NCBI GenBank assembly: GCA_025449935.1
Contig: JANWIJ010000062.1
Coordinates: forward strand, 103,580 to 167,579
Source: Chitinophagaceae bacterium
GTDB lineage: Bacteria > Bacteroidota > Bacteroidia > Chitinophagales > Chitinophagaceae
Direction: 5' to 3'
Length of the DNA stretch: 64,000 bases
Shown here: positions 37,441-45,474 of the stretch, piece after piece
How the letters are laid out: each line of letters begins with the position of its first letter
Numbering within the stretch: position 1 is the first letter of the stretch
Position numbers and translations under genes: made by a program
The notes under the pieces: generated by a model
Database searches by the model: none
What the model was told of the DNA's origin: nothing
The model's input: the letters and a program-made list of their open reading frames with translations, nothing else

Positions 37441-39996
37441 ATGAATACTGTGCTACTTAAAATCTGCTTACGGTTTACTAAAAAGTTTTTCGGAATTCTT
37501 TTTCTGCTGGCCGTGAATACTTCCGCTTATTCGCAATGTATAGCCGGGAGTAATACTGCCAACCTCAACTGGGATAATCTTGATTACCTCGTTACAACCG
37601 GTAACTATGCAGGGTATGTAACAGCCGCCATGAGCCAGAGCCAGGGATTTGCCATTGGAATAAACCGCGTGGTGATTGTTTACCCTGCGGCCATCACTAC
37701 ATCCGGAGAAAATACTGCACATACCGGGGAAGCCAGTTCTTTTGGAACAGGAGCAGATGTGCAATACGGCGGTAACGGGAACATTACTTTTACTTTCGAC
37801 AGCGAGGTGAATAATTTTCAATTCTCGCTGTATGATCTGGATAACAGCCAACGTGTAAACGTAACAGCCGTCAATACCGCGCTGGTGCCTCTCAATATTA
37901 CGATGACCAAGCCAGTGGGCGGTACAGTAACGATTACCGGGAATGGTACGACCAATGCACAGGGACAGGCTGCTGGTGGTGCGGTAGTAAATACCTCTAA
38001 TCTTGGAACGGTAAATATCACCGTTACAGGACCGGTTAAAACTGTTTCAGTATCCCTGAGTGGAACGGCGGGTGATTTCTGGCTATCTGATCTTACCGCC
38101 TGCGTGGTGGGAACATTCCCCAACAATTATTTTATCGCATCGCAACCCTTTACCGGGCAGCCGACCTATGTTATCGGTACTTCGGACACAAACACGGTTT
38201 CACTGATCAATACCTCAAACGGGCAGGCTAAAATGATTTTCCAGGACGCGACGTCTCCCCGATATATCAATGGAATTTCATATGATCACCTTCAGCATGA
38301 TCTTTATTACGTAATTGACTTTACCGCCACACCGGCTACAAACAAGACAATCAAGCGGTATAATTTTGATACGGAAACCATGAGTGTGCTGGTGCCCAAT
38401 GTCAATACGCTGGGTATTCCTACGTTTAACCGCGGGGTAGAGTCTGCTGGTTGTGCTTTTTATGATAATGATCTGTACTTTGGTGTAGAAGGGAACCTGA
38501 CACCATCCAATACCGGTGGAAGGGAAACCATTATCTGGCGGATTGAATTTGATGTACCTGGCGGAAACGCTATCAAATCCTGCCAGGTATATGCGACACC
38601 TTCTGACAACGGATCCGGTACTTCTCTTCACGACTGGAATGACTTTACAATTGCCGATGGATTGCTGGTCGACTTTGCGGGTTCACCCAATGCGGCGGCG
38701 CGGAGGTTTACTCACTATGACCTGCAAACGCAGAATATCGTTCAAAACTATTTTACGGGCGGACTGACCCCGCGCCAGGCCGGGATCACCTGGAACAATA
38801 CCCGTTATTGGGTGTATGACCAGATTGCTGTTTACAATATGAACGGCACGATTGGTCCTTTAACAACGATCAGTGGTGCTACGGTACTGGACTGGACGGG
38901 CTTTTGCGGCGACGCAACAGGCTTTCGCCCCAAGAGTGATTTTGGAGATGCACCGGCCTCCTATGATCCCGTGGCATTGAGTCCGGCCCTGCATGAAAAG
39001 GATACTGCCTTGCGTCTCGGCCCAACATGGGACCAGGAATTCAATAAAACTTCATCTGTTCTTGCGGATGCGGATGGATCTGATGAAGATGCCATCGCTA
39101 CGGTAAATGTGCTTGATACGGCTACCACCAATTATATTGCCGGGGTGACTATTTATAATAATACCGGTGGTAATGTGACCCTGGTAGGCTGGCTTGACAT
39201 AAACGGGAACGGCGTGTTTGAAGCGAGTGAAGGAAGGTCTTTGGTAGTTCCCTTTGGCGGACCCGTACTGCAGGTAAGAACATTGTCATGGCTTGGTATC
39301 AATACACCGCTTGTAGCCGGCCAGAATACCTATCTCCGCATCAGGGTGGCCCGGAGCGGGCTGACCACCAATAATGCTACAGGGTATTATAATAATGGTG
39401 AAGTAGAAGACTACCCGGTATATGTATTTGGGATCCTGCCGGTAGATCTAGTCTCTTTTGATGCAAAAGCGGTCAGCAATAACTCCGTGAAAATTGACTG
39501 GACAGCAGAAAATGAGAATAACCTGGACAGGTATGAAATACAACGGAGCACCGATGCGGTGAACTGGTCAACCATTAATGCAGTTCCAGCCAGGAACCAA
39601 CCTGGCCTGCAGTCATATACTAACTGGGATAATGCCCCGGTTAAAGGGAATTCATATTACCGGTTAAAAATAGTTGGTAATCCCGGGTCAGGAGAAAAGT
39701 TGAGTGCGGTGAGGAATGTGTTTATCAGCCCCGATAAGATTAGTTTCCAGGTAATGCCAAATCCTGCAAGGGACCAGGTGCAGCTGCTTGTGCAATCAGA
39801 ACGACCGGAACAGATCATGGTGCAGTTTTATGATTTTAGCGGCCGGGTAATACATACGGCAAAACAAAATCTTGTTACCGGGAATAACAGCATAACCTTT
39901 ACCGAGGTTGCCGGTTGGCCCGCCGGGATGTACATGGTGGCGGTGTTTACAGGCAATGAAAGAGTATTAACACAAAAGTTTACCGTACTGGAATAA
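37441..39996 (+). CDS. T9SS cargo protein with GEVED domain (second of a pair)
   Basis: 851 residues from ATG 37441; the frame is open further upstream, but the signal peptide (RFTKKFFGILFLLAVNTSAY, then SQC) starts here. The layout repeats that of the gene at 31460: an all-beta region with LNWDNLDYLV, a propeller-like section (GVESAGCAFYDNDLYFGVEG), DFGDAP, a GEVED domain (VGWLDINGNGVFEASEG, NGEVEDY), a fibronectin-like module (IQRSTDAVNWSTIN), and a type A sorting domain (VMPNPARDQVQLLV). It carries DADGSDED just before the GEVED domain, a possible calcium site. A strong hairpin follows the stop. Confidence 0.87.
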   Translation: MNTVLLKICLRFTKKFFGILFLLAVNTSAYSQCIAGSNTANLNWDNLDYLVTTGNYAGYVTAAMSQSQGFAIGINRVVIVYPAAITTSGENTAHTGEASSFGTGADVQYGGNGNITFTFDSEVNNFQFSLYDLDNSQRVNVTAVNTALVPLNITMTKPVGGTVTITGNGTTNAQGQAAGGAVVNTSNLGTVNITVTGPVKTVSVSLSGTAGDFWLSDLTACVVGTFPNNYFIASQPFTGQPTYVIGTSDTNTVSLINTSNGQAKMIFQDATSPRYINGISYDHLQHDLYYVIDFTATPATNKTIKRYNFDTETMSVLVPNVNTLGIPTFNRGVESAGCAFYDNDLYFGVEGNLTPSNTGGRETIIWRIEFDVPGGNAIKSCQVYATPSDNGSGTSLHDWNDFTIADGLLVDFAGSPNAAARRFTHYDLQTQNIVQNYFTGGLTPRQAGITWNNTRYWVYDQIAVYNMNGTIGPLTTISGATVLDWTGFCGDATGFRPKSDFGDAPASYDPVALSPALHEKDTALRLGPTWDQEFNKTSSVLADADGSDEDAIATVNVLDTATTNYIAGVTIYNNTGGNVTLVGWLDINGNGVFEASEGRSLVVPFGGPVLQVRTLSWLGINTPLVAGQNTYLRIRVARSGLTTNNATGYYNNGEVEDYPVYVFGILPVDLVSFDAKAVSNNSVKIDWTAENENNLDRYEIQRSTDAVNWSTINAVPARNQPGLQSYTNWDNAPVKGNSYYRLKIVGNPGSGEKLSAVRNVFISPDKISFQVMPNPARDQVQLLVQSERPEQIMVQFYDFSGRVIHTAKQNLVTGNNSITFTEVAGWPAGMYMVAVFTGNERVLTQKFTVLE

Positions 39997-40023
39997 TATA
40001 ACAGTTTATTGGCCCGGATTCTT

Positions 40024-40050
40024 TCCCCCGCTATTCGGCGGGGGAATTTT
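40024..40050 (+). terminator. Terminator between GEVED gene and rsmA
   Basis: TCCCCCGC pairs perfectly with GCGGGGGA around a six-base loop, and ATTTT follows. It ends 12 bp before the rsmA start codon, so it may also affect rsmA expression. Confidence 0.65.
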
Positions 40051-40062
40051 ACTTTTGCAGGA

Positions 40063-40815
40063 ATGTATACGCTGAAGAAATCACTGGGACAGCATTTTTT
40101 GAAAGATGAGAACATTTGCCGGAAAATTGTAGCAGCATTACAGCAGCATTCATTTTCGCAATTGCTGGAAGTGGGGCCCGGTGGGGGAGCATTGACAAAG
40201 TATCTTTTGGAGATCCCCAACACTGATTTCAGGGCGGTGGAGCTGGATGCGGAAAAAGTTGACTACCTGCGGAGGGAATACCCGTCATTGGAAAATAAAA
40301 TCATTCACCAGAGCTTTTTGGAGATGGAGAAACCATTTGATGGTCCGTTTACGGTGGTCGGCAACTTTCCCTATAATATTTCAACACAGATACTCTTTAA
40401 GGTACTGGAGTGGAAGAACCAGGTGGAGTGTATGGTAGGGATGTTCCAGAAAGAAGTGGCGCAGCGGGTAGCGGCCAGGGAAGGGAGTAAAGTGTATGGC
40501 GTAACCAGTGTACTGACGCAGGCTTTCTTCAACACCGAATATTTATTTGATGTACATGAGAAATGTTTCCAGCCGCCACCGAAAGTAAAAAGCGGCGTAT
40601 TACGGTTGATCCCGCGAACCGAACCACTGCGCATGAAAAGCGAGAAAGATTTTTTCCTGCTGGTAAAGACGGCTTTCAACCAGCGGCGGAAAAAACTCCG
40701 GAATGCGGTAAAAGGACTATTTGATGCACAGGTACTGGAGGACACCGTGTTTGACAAACGGGCCGAACAGTTATCCGTAATTGATTTTGCCGGGCTCACT
40801 TTTAAAATGAACTAA
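40063..40815 (+). CDS. rsmA: 16S rRNA (adenine(1518)-N(6)/adenine(1519)-N(6))-dimethyltransferase
   Basis: 250 residues from ATG 40063. The frame is open 54 bases further upstream from a TTG, but that part overlaps the terminator hairpin and family members begin at this Met (YTLKKSLGQHFLKDENICRK). RsmA (KsgA) dimethylates two adjacent adenines in helix 45 of 16S rRNA using S-adenosylmethionine, late in 30S assembly. Motif I is LLEVGPGGGALT, and the catalytic motif IV is NFPYNIS. A basic C-terminal helical domain ends with FNQRRKKLRNAVKGL. It is followed 26 bp later by a dehydrogenase gene, probably in one transcript. Confidence 0.96.
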   Translation: MYTLKKSLGQHFLKDENICRKIVAALQQHSFSQLLEVGPGGGALTKYLLEIPNTDFRAVELDAEKVDYLRREYPSLENKIIHQSFLEMEKPFDGPFTVVGNFPYNISTQILFKVLEWKNQVECMVGMFQKEVAQRVAAREGSKVYGVTSVLTQAFFNTEYLFDVHEKCFQPPPKVKSGVLRLIPRTEPLRMKSEKDFFLLVKTAFNQRRKKLRNAVKGLFDAQVLEDTVFDKRAEQLSVIDFAGLTFKMN

Positions 40816-40841
40816 ATTAAACAGACGCTGTAATTACCTGT

Positions 40842-41768
40842 ATGCAAAAGATCATCATCACCGCAAAAACGCATCCATACTTAATCGAAAAACTGCAGCA
40901 GCATGGTTACATCGTGTCTTATGAGCCTGCGATTACCTATGAGCAAGTCAAAACCATTATCGGTGATGCAGCGGGATTAATAGTAACAACAAGGATACCG
41001 GTAGACAAAAGCATGATTGATGAAGCCAGGCAGTTAAAATGGATAGGAAGACTGGGCAGTGGTATGGAACTGATCGATGTACCCTATGCAGAACAAAGAG
41101 GAATCACCTGTGTCAGCAGCCCGGAAGGAAACCGGAATGCGGTAGCTGAGCATACACTGGCTCTCTTATTAAACCTGATGAATAACGTCAGCTCTTCTCA
41201 TGCGGAGATTAAAAACGGTTTATGGAGAAGGGAAGAAAACCGCGGGGTGGAACTCGAGGGTAAAACAGTTGGTATTATTGGTTTTGGAAACGCCGGGAGC
41301 AGTTTTGCAAAATTGCTGGCTCCTTTTAATGTCGTGGTACTGGCGCATGATAAATACAAGTTTGGTTTTGGCAAAGACTATATAAAAGAGGCGAGCCTCG
41401 AACAGATCTGCCGCTACGCGGATGTGATTAGTTTTCATGTCCCCCTGACAGAAGAAACCTACCATATTGCTGATGCAGCTTTTTTTCACTGCTTGCAGCG
41501 AACACCCTTTTTTTTGAATACTTCCCGTGGCAAAGTGGTCTCCCTTCCGCAATTAACAGCAGCTATCAGGGAACATAAGATTGCCGGAGCCGGCCTGGAT
41601 GTGCTGGAGAATGAGAAGCTTGGTACCTATACACCTGCTGAAAAAGTGGAACTGGATTGGTTGTTAGCAAGCCCAAATGTGATCATTACCCCGCATATTG
41701 CCGGCTATAGCCAGGAAGCCTCTTTTAAAATGGCTAAAGTGCTGCTGGAAAAGCTGGGTTTGGGCTGA
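40842..41768 (+). CDS. D-2-hydroxyacid dehydrogenase (NAD-dependent)
   Basis: 308 residues. The NAD-binding Rossmann motif is [16 protein letters not shown] (near residue 147). Family residues are present: substrate-binding [26 protein letters not shown], the catalytic Arg in NTSRGKVV, an acidic partner in [10 protein letters not shown], and the catalytic His in ITPHIAGYS. It resembles the catalytic and nucleotide domains of 3-phosphoglycerate dehydrogenase but lacks the C-terminal ACT domain of many SerA proteins. It could act on 3-phosphoglycerate, glyoxylate/hydroxypyruvate or another 2-keto acid; sequence alone does not decide. Confidence 0.9.
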   Translation: MQKIIITAKTHPYLIEKLQQHGYIVSYEPAITYEQVKTIIGDAAGLIVTTRIPVDKSMIDEARQLKWIGRLGSGMELIDVPYAEQRGITCVSSPEGNRNAVAEHTLALLLNLMNNVSSSHAEIKNGLWRREENRGVELEGKTVGIIGFGNAGSSFAKLLAPFNVVVLAHDKYKFGFGKDYIKEASLEQICRYADVISFHVPLTEETYHIADAAFFHCLQRTPFFLNTSRGKVVSLPQLTAAIREHKIAGAGLDVLENEKLGTYTPAEKVELDWLLASPNVIITPHIAGYSQEASFKMAKVLLEKLGLG

Positions 41769-41803
41769 AATTAACCGGCCGGGGGCCTAAATAAAGGCCC
41801 ATA

Positions 41804-41837
41804 TTGCTGGGGTTTATGAAATAGTTTTCTATCTTTA
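41804..41837 (+). promoter_or_regulatory. Candidate greA promoter
   Basis: TTG at 41804–41806, a 23-nt spacer, then TATCTTTA at 41830–41837, one mismatch from TAnnTTTG. Transcription would start about 41844, immediately before the hairpin at 41851. Confidence 0.4.
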
Positions 41838-41850
41838 CAATACAATATTG

Positions 41851-41889
41851 CAACGCTTCAGTAAAACTGGGGCGTTGTTATTTTTTTTA
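41851..41889 (+). terminator. Terminator-like hairpin in the greA leader (possible attenuator)
   Basis: CAACGC(TT)CAG pairs with CTG(GG)GCGTTG, with a TT/GG internal loop and TAAAA at the tip, and is followed by TTATTTTTTTT. It could simply end transcripts of the upstream dehydrogenase gene. If the predicted promoter at 41804–41837 is used, it would lie inside the greA 5' untranslated region and could terminate greA transcripts early. Confidence 0.65.
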
Positions 41890-41896
41890 TTTAACC

Positions 41897-41905
41897 AAAG
41901 GAGGT
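41897..41905 (+). promoter_or_regulatory. Unusually strong Shine-Dalgarno sequence of greA
   Basis: AAAGGAGGT stands four bases before the ATG at 41910, a full match to the anti-Shine-Dalgarno end of 16S rRNA. No other gene in this window has one, in keeping with the phylum's general lack of Shine-Dalgarno use. It also decides the start: ATG 41910 rather than the in-frame GTG at 41904, which lies inside the site. Confidence 0.75.
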
Positions 41906-41909
41906 GAAC

Positions 41910-42383
41910 ATGAGTGGCATTCAATACGTGACCAAAGAAACACTGGAACAAATGAAGGCTGAACTGCAGCGGATGAAGGGCATAGACCGCCCGGCGGCAA
42001 GCCGCGCCATCGCGGAAGCCCGGGAAAAAGGCGACTTAAAGGAAAATGCAGAATACGATGCCGCTAAAGAAGCACAAGGCCTGCTGGAAGCAAAAATTGC
42101 TGCCTGTGAAGGCTCCCTGGCCACCTTACGGGTTATGGACGAAGCGAATATCGATACCAGCAAAGTTTCCATTCTCACCAAAGTTACCCTGACCAACCTG
42201 GGAACAAAAAAACAGGTCACGTATAAAATTGTAAGTGAAACAGAAGCCGACCTGAAAGCAGGCAAGATTTCTGTAACGTCGCCCATCGGCAAAGGTGTGT
42301 TGGGCAAACACGTGGGTGAAACCGCTGAAGTGCAGGCACCGGCAGGGGTGTTAAAATTTAAAATCGACGAGATCACTGCATAA
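41910..42383 (+). CDS. greA: Transcription elongation factor GreA
   Basis: 157 residues, the normal length. GreA enters the secondary channel of stalled RNA polymerase and promotes cleavage of the backtracked transcript. The N-terminal coiled coil holds the diagnostic KGDLKENAEYDAAKEAQ with the two acidic tip residues. The C-terminal FKBP-like domain holds VSPIGKGVLGKHVG-type residues (SPIGKGVLGKHVGETAEVQA). It is flanked by terminators on both sides, so it is probably a single-gene unit with its own regulation. Confidence 0.96.
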   Translation: MSGIQYVTKETLEQMKAELQRMKGIDRPAASRAIAEAREKGDLKENAEYDAAKEAQGLLEAKIAACEGSLATLRVMDEANIDTSKVSILTKVTLTNLGTKKQVTYKIVSETEADLKAGKISVTSPIGKGVLGKHVGETAEVQAPAGVLKFKIDEITA

Positions 42384-42411
42384 GATACCGGTTTATTTAC
42401 GGTGTACTGTA

Positions 42412-42438
42412 AACCTTCATTTTTAATGAAGGTTTTTT
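42412..42438 (+). terminator. Intrinsic terminator after greA
   Basis: AACCTTCATT pairs perfectly with AATGAAGGTT around a TTT loop and is followed by four more T residues. It begins 28 bp after the greA stop. Confidence 0.85.
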
Positions 42439-42529
42439 ATTTCATGATAACTTTACCGCATAAATCGCAACTTTGCTGAAGAGAATTAAATATTATTTGC
42501 TTTCTTTTAAAACAAAATTTTTTGGCGGT

Positions 42530-42919
42530 ATGACAATATTTTCAAAGATCATTGCGGGACAGATACCCAGTTATAAAATTGCAGAAAATGAAAAATTCTA
42601 TGCCTTCCTGGATATTTTTCCTTTACGCGACGGGCATGTGCTGGTGATTCCCAAAACAGAAGTCGATAAACTTTTTGATCTGCCTGATGAATACCTGGCG
42701 GAAATGCTGCTCTTTGCCAAACCAATTGCCCATGCTATTGAAAAATCATTTAATTGTAACCGGTGCGGCATCAGCGTGGTGGGGTTGGAAGTGCCGCATG
42801 CCCACCTGCACCTGATACCCATTAACTCTTCCAATGATTTGAATTTTACCCAGCCTAAACCAAAAGTCTCCGATGAAAGCCTGAAGCAGGTGCAGGAGAG
42901 GATTCTTCTAAACCTGTAA
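42530..42919 (+). CDS. HIT family nucleotide-binding protein
   Basis: 129 residues from ATG 42530; an upstream in-frame TTG would add 19 residues that are not part of the family. It begins MTIFSKIIAGQIPSYKIAEN, characteristic of the Hint/protein kinase C-interacting branch. The histidine-triad motif is HAHLHLIP near residue 100, with an upstream Cys in FNCNRCGISVVG. These enzymes hydrolyse phosphoramidate or dinucleotide bonds of nucleotides. It often sits next to greA in Bacteroidota. Its stop codon abuts the stop of convergent ruvC with no gap. Confidence 0.93.
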   Translation: MTIFSKIIAGQIPSYKIAENEKFYAFLDIFPLRDGHVLVIPKTEVDKLFDLPDEYLAEMLLFAKPIAHAIEKSFNCNRCGISVVGLEVPHAHLHLIPINSSNDLNFTQPKPKVSDESLKQVQERILLNL

Positions 42920-43486
42920 TTATTTTTTTAATACCCTGCCCGGGTTCTTTTTGATAAAATCATCCCAACCTTTTGACCCGGCCGTGGATTTTCCCAATAC
43001 CGCGTTTACCTGGAAGTGATGACATAAGGCGACCGCTAACGCATCCGTGGCATCAAAATGCCGGGGGCTTTCTTTAAAAGATAATAATGCCTGGAGCATT
43101 TTCATCACCTGTTCCTTACCTGCATTCCCGTTTCCGGTGATGGATTGTTTTACTTTTTTCGGGGAATATTCGGTCACTTCCAGCCCATGCCGCATGGCCG
43201 CAGCAATTGCGACTCCCTGCGCCCGGCCCAGTTTCAGCATGCTCTGCACATTTTTTCCAAAAAAAGGGGCTTCGATAGCAAATGCATCGGGCTGGTATTT
43301 TGTAATCAGCCCGCTAACGGTATTAAAGATGAGCTGTAGTTTTTTGTAACCGTCTTTTACGTTCCCGGGTTTCAATACACCCAATTCAAGTAGTTCTGTT
43401 TTCGTACCTGTTACCCGGATCAATCCATAGCCCATGACCAGTGTGCCGGGATCAATACCAAGGATTATTTTAGCAGGCTTTTGCAA
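42920..43486 (-). CDS. ruvC: Crossover junction endodeoxyribonuclease RuvC
   Basis: 188 residues from a TTG at 43486. RuvC cuts Holliday junctions symmetrically with RuvAB. The acidic catalytic residues are Asp in ILGIDPGT, Glu in AFAIEAPFFGKN, and Asp residues in FDATDALAVALC. The DNA-binding segment EYSPKKVKQSITGNGNAGKE is intact. An ATG at 43546 would lengthen the protein by 20 residues but would overlap the start of the divergent gene, and RuvC normally begins a few residues before the first Asp. I therefore prefer TTG, with some doubt about the start only. Confidence 0.93.
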   Translation of the reverse strand: MQKPAKIILGIDPGTLVMGYGLIRVTGTKTELLELGVLKPGNVKDGYKKLQLIFNTVSGLITKYQPDAFAIEAPFFGKNVQSMLKLGRAQGVAIAAAMRHGLEVTEYSPKKVKQSITGNGNAGKEQVMKMLQALLSFKESPRHFDATDALAVALCHHFQVNAVLGKSTAGSKGWDDFIKKNPGRVLKK

Positions 43487-43511
43487 ACAGGACTGTATTT
43501 TTACAAGATTA

Positions 43512-44510
43512 ATGAAGCTGAACCGAAATATCAAAATCTTCATCAATTACTTCCTCGGCCCTTTGCTCTTTATCTGGTTATCATGGTCTGTTTACCGCCA
43601 GATCACGCGGCAACCTGACCTGGGAATCGCCTGGCAACGCATCAAAGAGTCTTTCAGCAGCCCCACGTTATGGAATCTTGTTATAACCGTTTTGCTGATG
43701 TTGGTAAACTGGTCCATTGAAGCCTTGAAATGGAAAATTTCTGTCAAAGAAATTCAACATGTTAGTTTTTTTAGAGCATTTAAAGCCGTGTTGTCCGGCG
43801 TTTCTTTTGCAGTCAGCACGCCCAACAGGATCGGCGAATACCTCGGAAGGGTGTTGTATATGAATGAGGGAAACCGGTTAAAAACAATCTCGATAACGAT
43901 TGTCGGGGGGATCAGTCAGCTCATTATTACATTATTGATGGGATGCATCGGCTGGATTACGCTACGCCCGGTCATTGAAGCGCGGCAACTCATTTCTCCC
44001 TTATGGGCAGAAGTAATCCTGTACGGCGTGATGCTGGCCGTAATAGTTTTAACATTATTTTATTTCAGGTTGTCGTTACTGGTGAAATGGTTCGATCGTT
44101 TACCGGCAAGCAAACGGGTGGCTTACCTGGTCAAGGCATTGGAAGATTTCAATGCAACATTATTATTTAAGCTATTGTCTTTATCCTTGTTGCGGTTTTT
44201 TGTTTTTATTGTACAATATTACCTGCTGTTTCGTTTATTTGATGTCAACATCCTGTGGGGGCAGGCATTCTGGACAGTAAGTGTTTCTTTCCTCGTGATG
44301 GCGGTTATACCTACCATTACGCTGATCGAACTTGTGCAGCGCGGAAAGGTGGTGGCCACCCTGGTAGGTCTTTACAGTGCCAACGAACTCGGGATGAACC
44401 TGGCCACGGCAAGCATCTGGTTTATCAACCTGGTATTACCCGCTGTGATAGGCAGTTTATTAATTTTGAAGATGAGAAAAATAATTACGCTCAAAAATGA
44501 AAGGATTTAA
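43512..44510 (+). CDS. Flippase-like integral membrane protein (UPF0104/LPG-synthase TM family)
   Basis: 332 residues from ATG 43512, chosen because the hydrophobic N-terminus (IKIFINYFLGPLLFIWLSWS) begins there and longer forms would run into ruvC. About eight membrane helices are present. The family signature is SFAVSTPNRIGEYLGRVLYM near residues 97–116, close to the TPGRxGE motif of the lysylphosphatidylglycerol-synthase transmembrane family. It lacks the cytosolic synthase domain. Relatives are thought to flip lipids, but no substrate can be assigned. It overlaps the next gene by 14 bp. Confidence 0.85.
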   Translation: MKLNRNIKIFINYFLGPLLFIWLSWSVYRQITRQPDLGIAWQRIKESFSSPTLWNLVITVLLMLVNWSIEALKWKISVKEIQHVSFFRAFKAVLSGVSFAVSTPNRIGEYLGRVLYMNEGNRLKTISITIVGGISQLIITLLMGCIGWITLRPVIEARQLISPLWAEVILYGVMLAVIVLTLFYFRLSLLVKWFDRLPASKRVAYLVKALEDFNATLLFKLLSLSLLRFFVFIVQYYLLFRLFDVNILWGQAFWTVSVSFLVMAVIPTITLIELVQRGKVVATLVGLYSANELGMNLATASIWFINLVLPAVIGSLLILKMRKIITLKNERI

Positions 44511-45303
44511 ATTATTCGCACCCTTGTTGCTGATGTTGCTGGCGTTTACAGACAAAACAACGCCGCCCCCCGATAGTTTCTGCGGTATCCGCAATGTTTC
44601 CTTTAAAGTGGATGAGGAAGTGTCATTCACGGTTTATTATGCGGTGGCAGGCATTTATGTTAACGCAGGCAATGCCACGTTTACCAGCAAACTGGAAACG
44701 CTGAATAACCGGCCTGTTTTCCACGTTACCGGGGAGGGAAAAACAAATTCTTCCTACGACTGGATTTACAAAGTGCGGGATAAATATGAAACTTATATTG
44801 ACACGGGCACCATGCAGCCCTTGAAATTTGTCAGGAACGTAAATGAGGGCGGGTATAAAAAATACCAGAACATCACCTTTAATAAAAATGCCAATACCGC
44901 CATCGCCACGGATGGAGTTTTCAAGGTACCCGCCTGTGTGCAGGATGTCGTGAGCGCCATGTATTATGCCCGCAATATTGATTTTTCCAAACTGGAACCG
45001 GAAGACAAGATCCCGTTTTCCATGTTCCTGGACAATGAAGTGTTCAATATGTATATCCGCTATGTCGGTAAAGAAGAGATTAAAACAAAATACGGTAAGT
45101 TCAGGGCGATTAAAATAAAACCGCTGTTGTTAAAAGGACAGATCTTTGAAGGAGGTGAAAAAATGACGGTCTGGATAACCGATGATGCCAACCATATTCC
45201 CGTACGGGTGGAAAGCCCGCTGGTGGTGGGGAAAGTAAAAATAGATATGATGAGCCATGCCAATCTCCGGCATCCCCTGTCATCTTTGATAAAAAGGAAA
45301 TAA
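44497..45303 (+). CDS. DUF3108 family exported protein
   Basis: 268 residues. The N-terminus (MKGFKLFAPLLLMLLAFTDK) is a signal peptide. The beta-rich body opens with VSFKVDEEVSFTVYYAVAGI and holds DWIYKVRDKYETYIDTGTMQ, then ITDDANHIPVRVES near the C-terminus, the pattern of DUF3108. The function of the family is not established; a periplasmic, possibly lipid-related role is only suggested by the overlapping flippase-like gene. Confidence 0.85.
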   Translation: MKGFKLFAPLLLMLLAFTDKTTPPPDSFCGIRNVSFKVDEEVSFTVYYAVAGIYVNAGNATFTSKLETLNNRPVFHVTGEGKTNSSYDWIYKVRDKYETYIDTGTMQPLKFVRNVNEGGYKKYQNITFNKNANTAIATDGVFKVPACVQDVVSAMYYARNIDFSKLEPEDKIPFSMFLDNEVFNMYIRYVGKEEIKTKYGKFRAIKIKPLLLKGQIFEGGEKMTVWITDDANHIPVRVESPLVVGKVKIDMMSHANLRHPLSSLIKRK

Positions 45304-45317
45304 TTAAACAGGCGGGG

Positions 45318-45407
45318 TTTGTCATCCAGACGGAAATTGTCATCCGGCAGAATTTGTTATTCCTACGGAAATTGTCACTCCCACGGAATTTGTCATTCCG
45401 ACGAAGG
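45318..45407. repeat. Five tandem ~18-bp degenerate repeats
   Basis: Five units of 17–19 bp begin at 45318, 45336, 45353, 45371 and 45389, with the pattern (T/A)TTGTCATYCCNACGGAA. The last runs into CGACGAAGGAGGAATCT. The array sits in the 171-bp gap between the convergent DUF3108 and hydrolase genes. Similar GTCATTCCGACG-type elements are dispersed in many Bacteroidota genomes (recalled, not checked). There is no ORF and no spacer/repeat structure of a CRISPR. Confidence 0.75.
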
Positions 45408-45474
45408 AGGAATCTAAAAGATTACAAGAGTCCTGCTACATCCATTCCATACAAATTCGAAATTAATAGACTGC

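Noticed and set aside
40009..40062. An extended N-terminus for rsmA from the TTG at 40009
   Set aside because: It would run through a strong terminator hairpin, and the family begins at the Met encoded at 40063.
43434..43511. A longer N-terminus for the flippase-like protein
   Set aside because: The extra 26 residues are the antisense of the ruvC start region and lack membrane character; ATG 43512 fits better.
45318..45407. A CRISPR array
   Set aside because: The units are contiguous, about 18 bp and degenerate, with no spacers between them.
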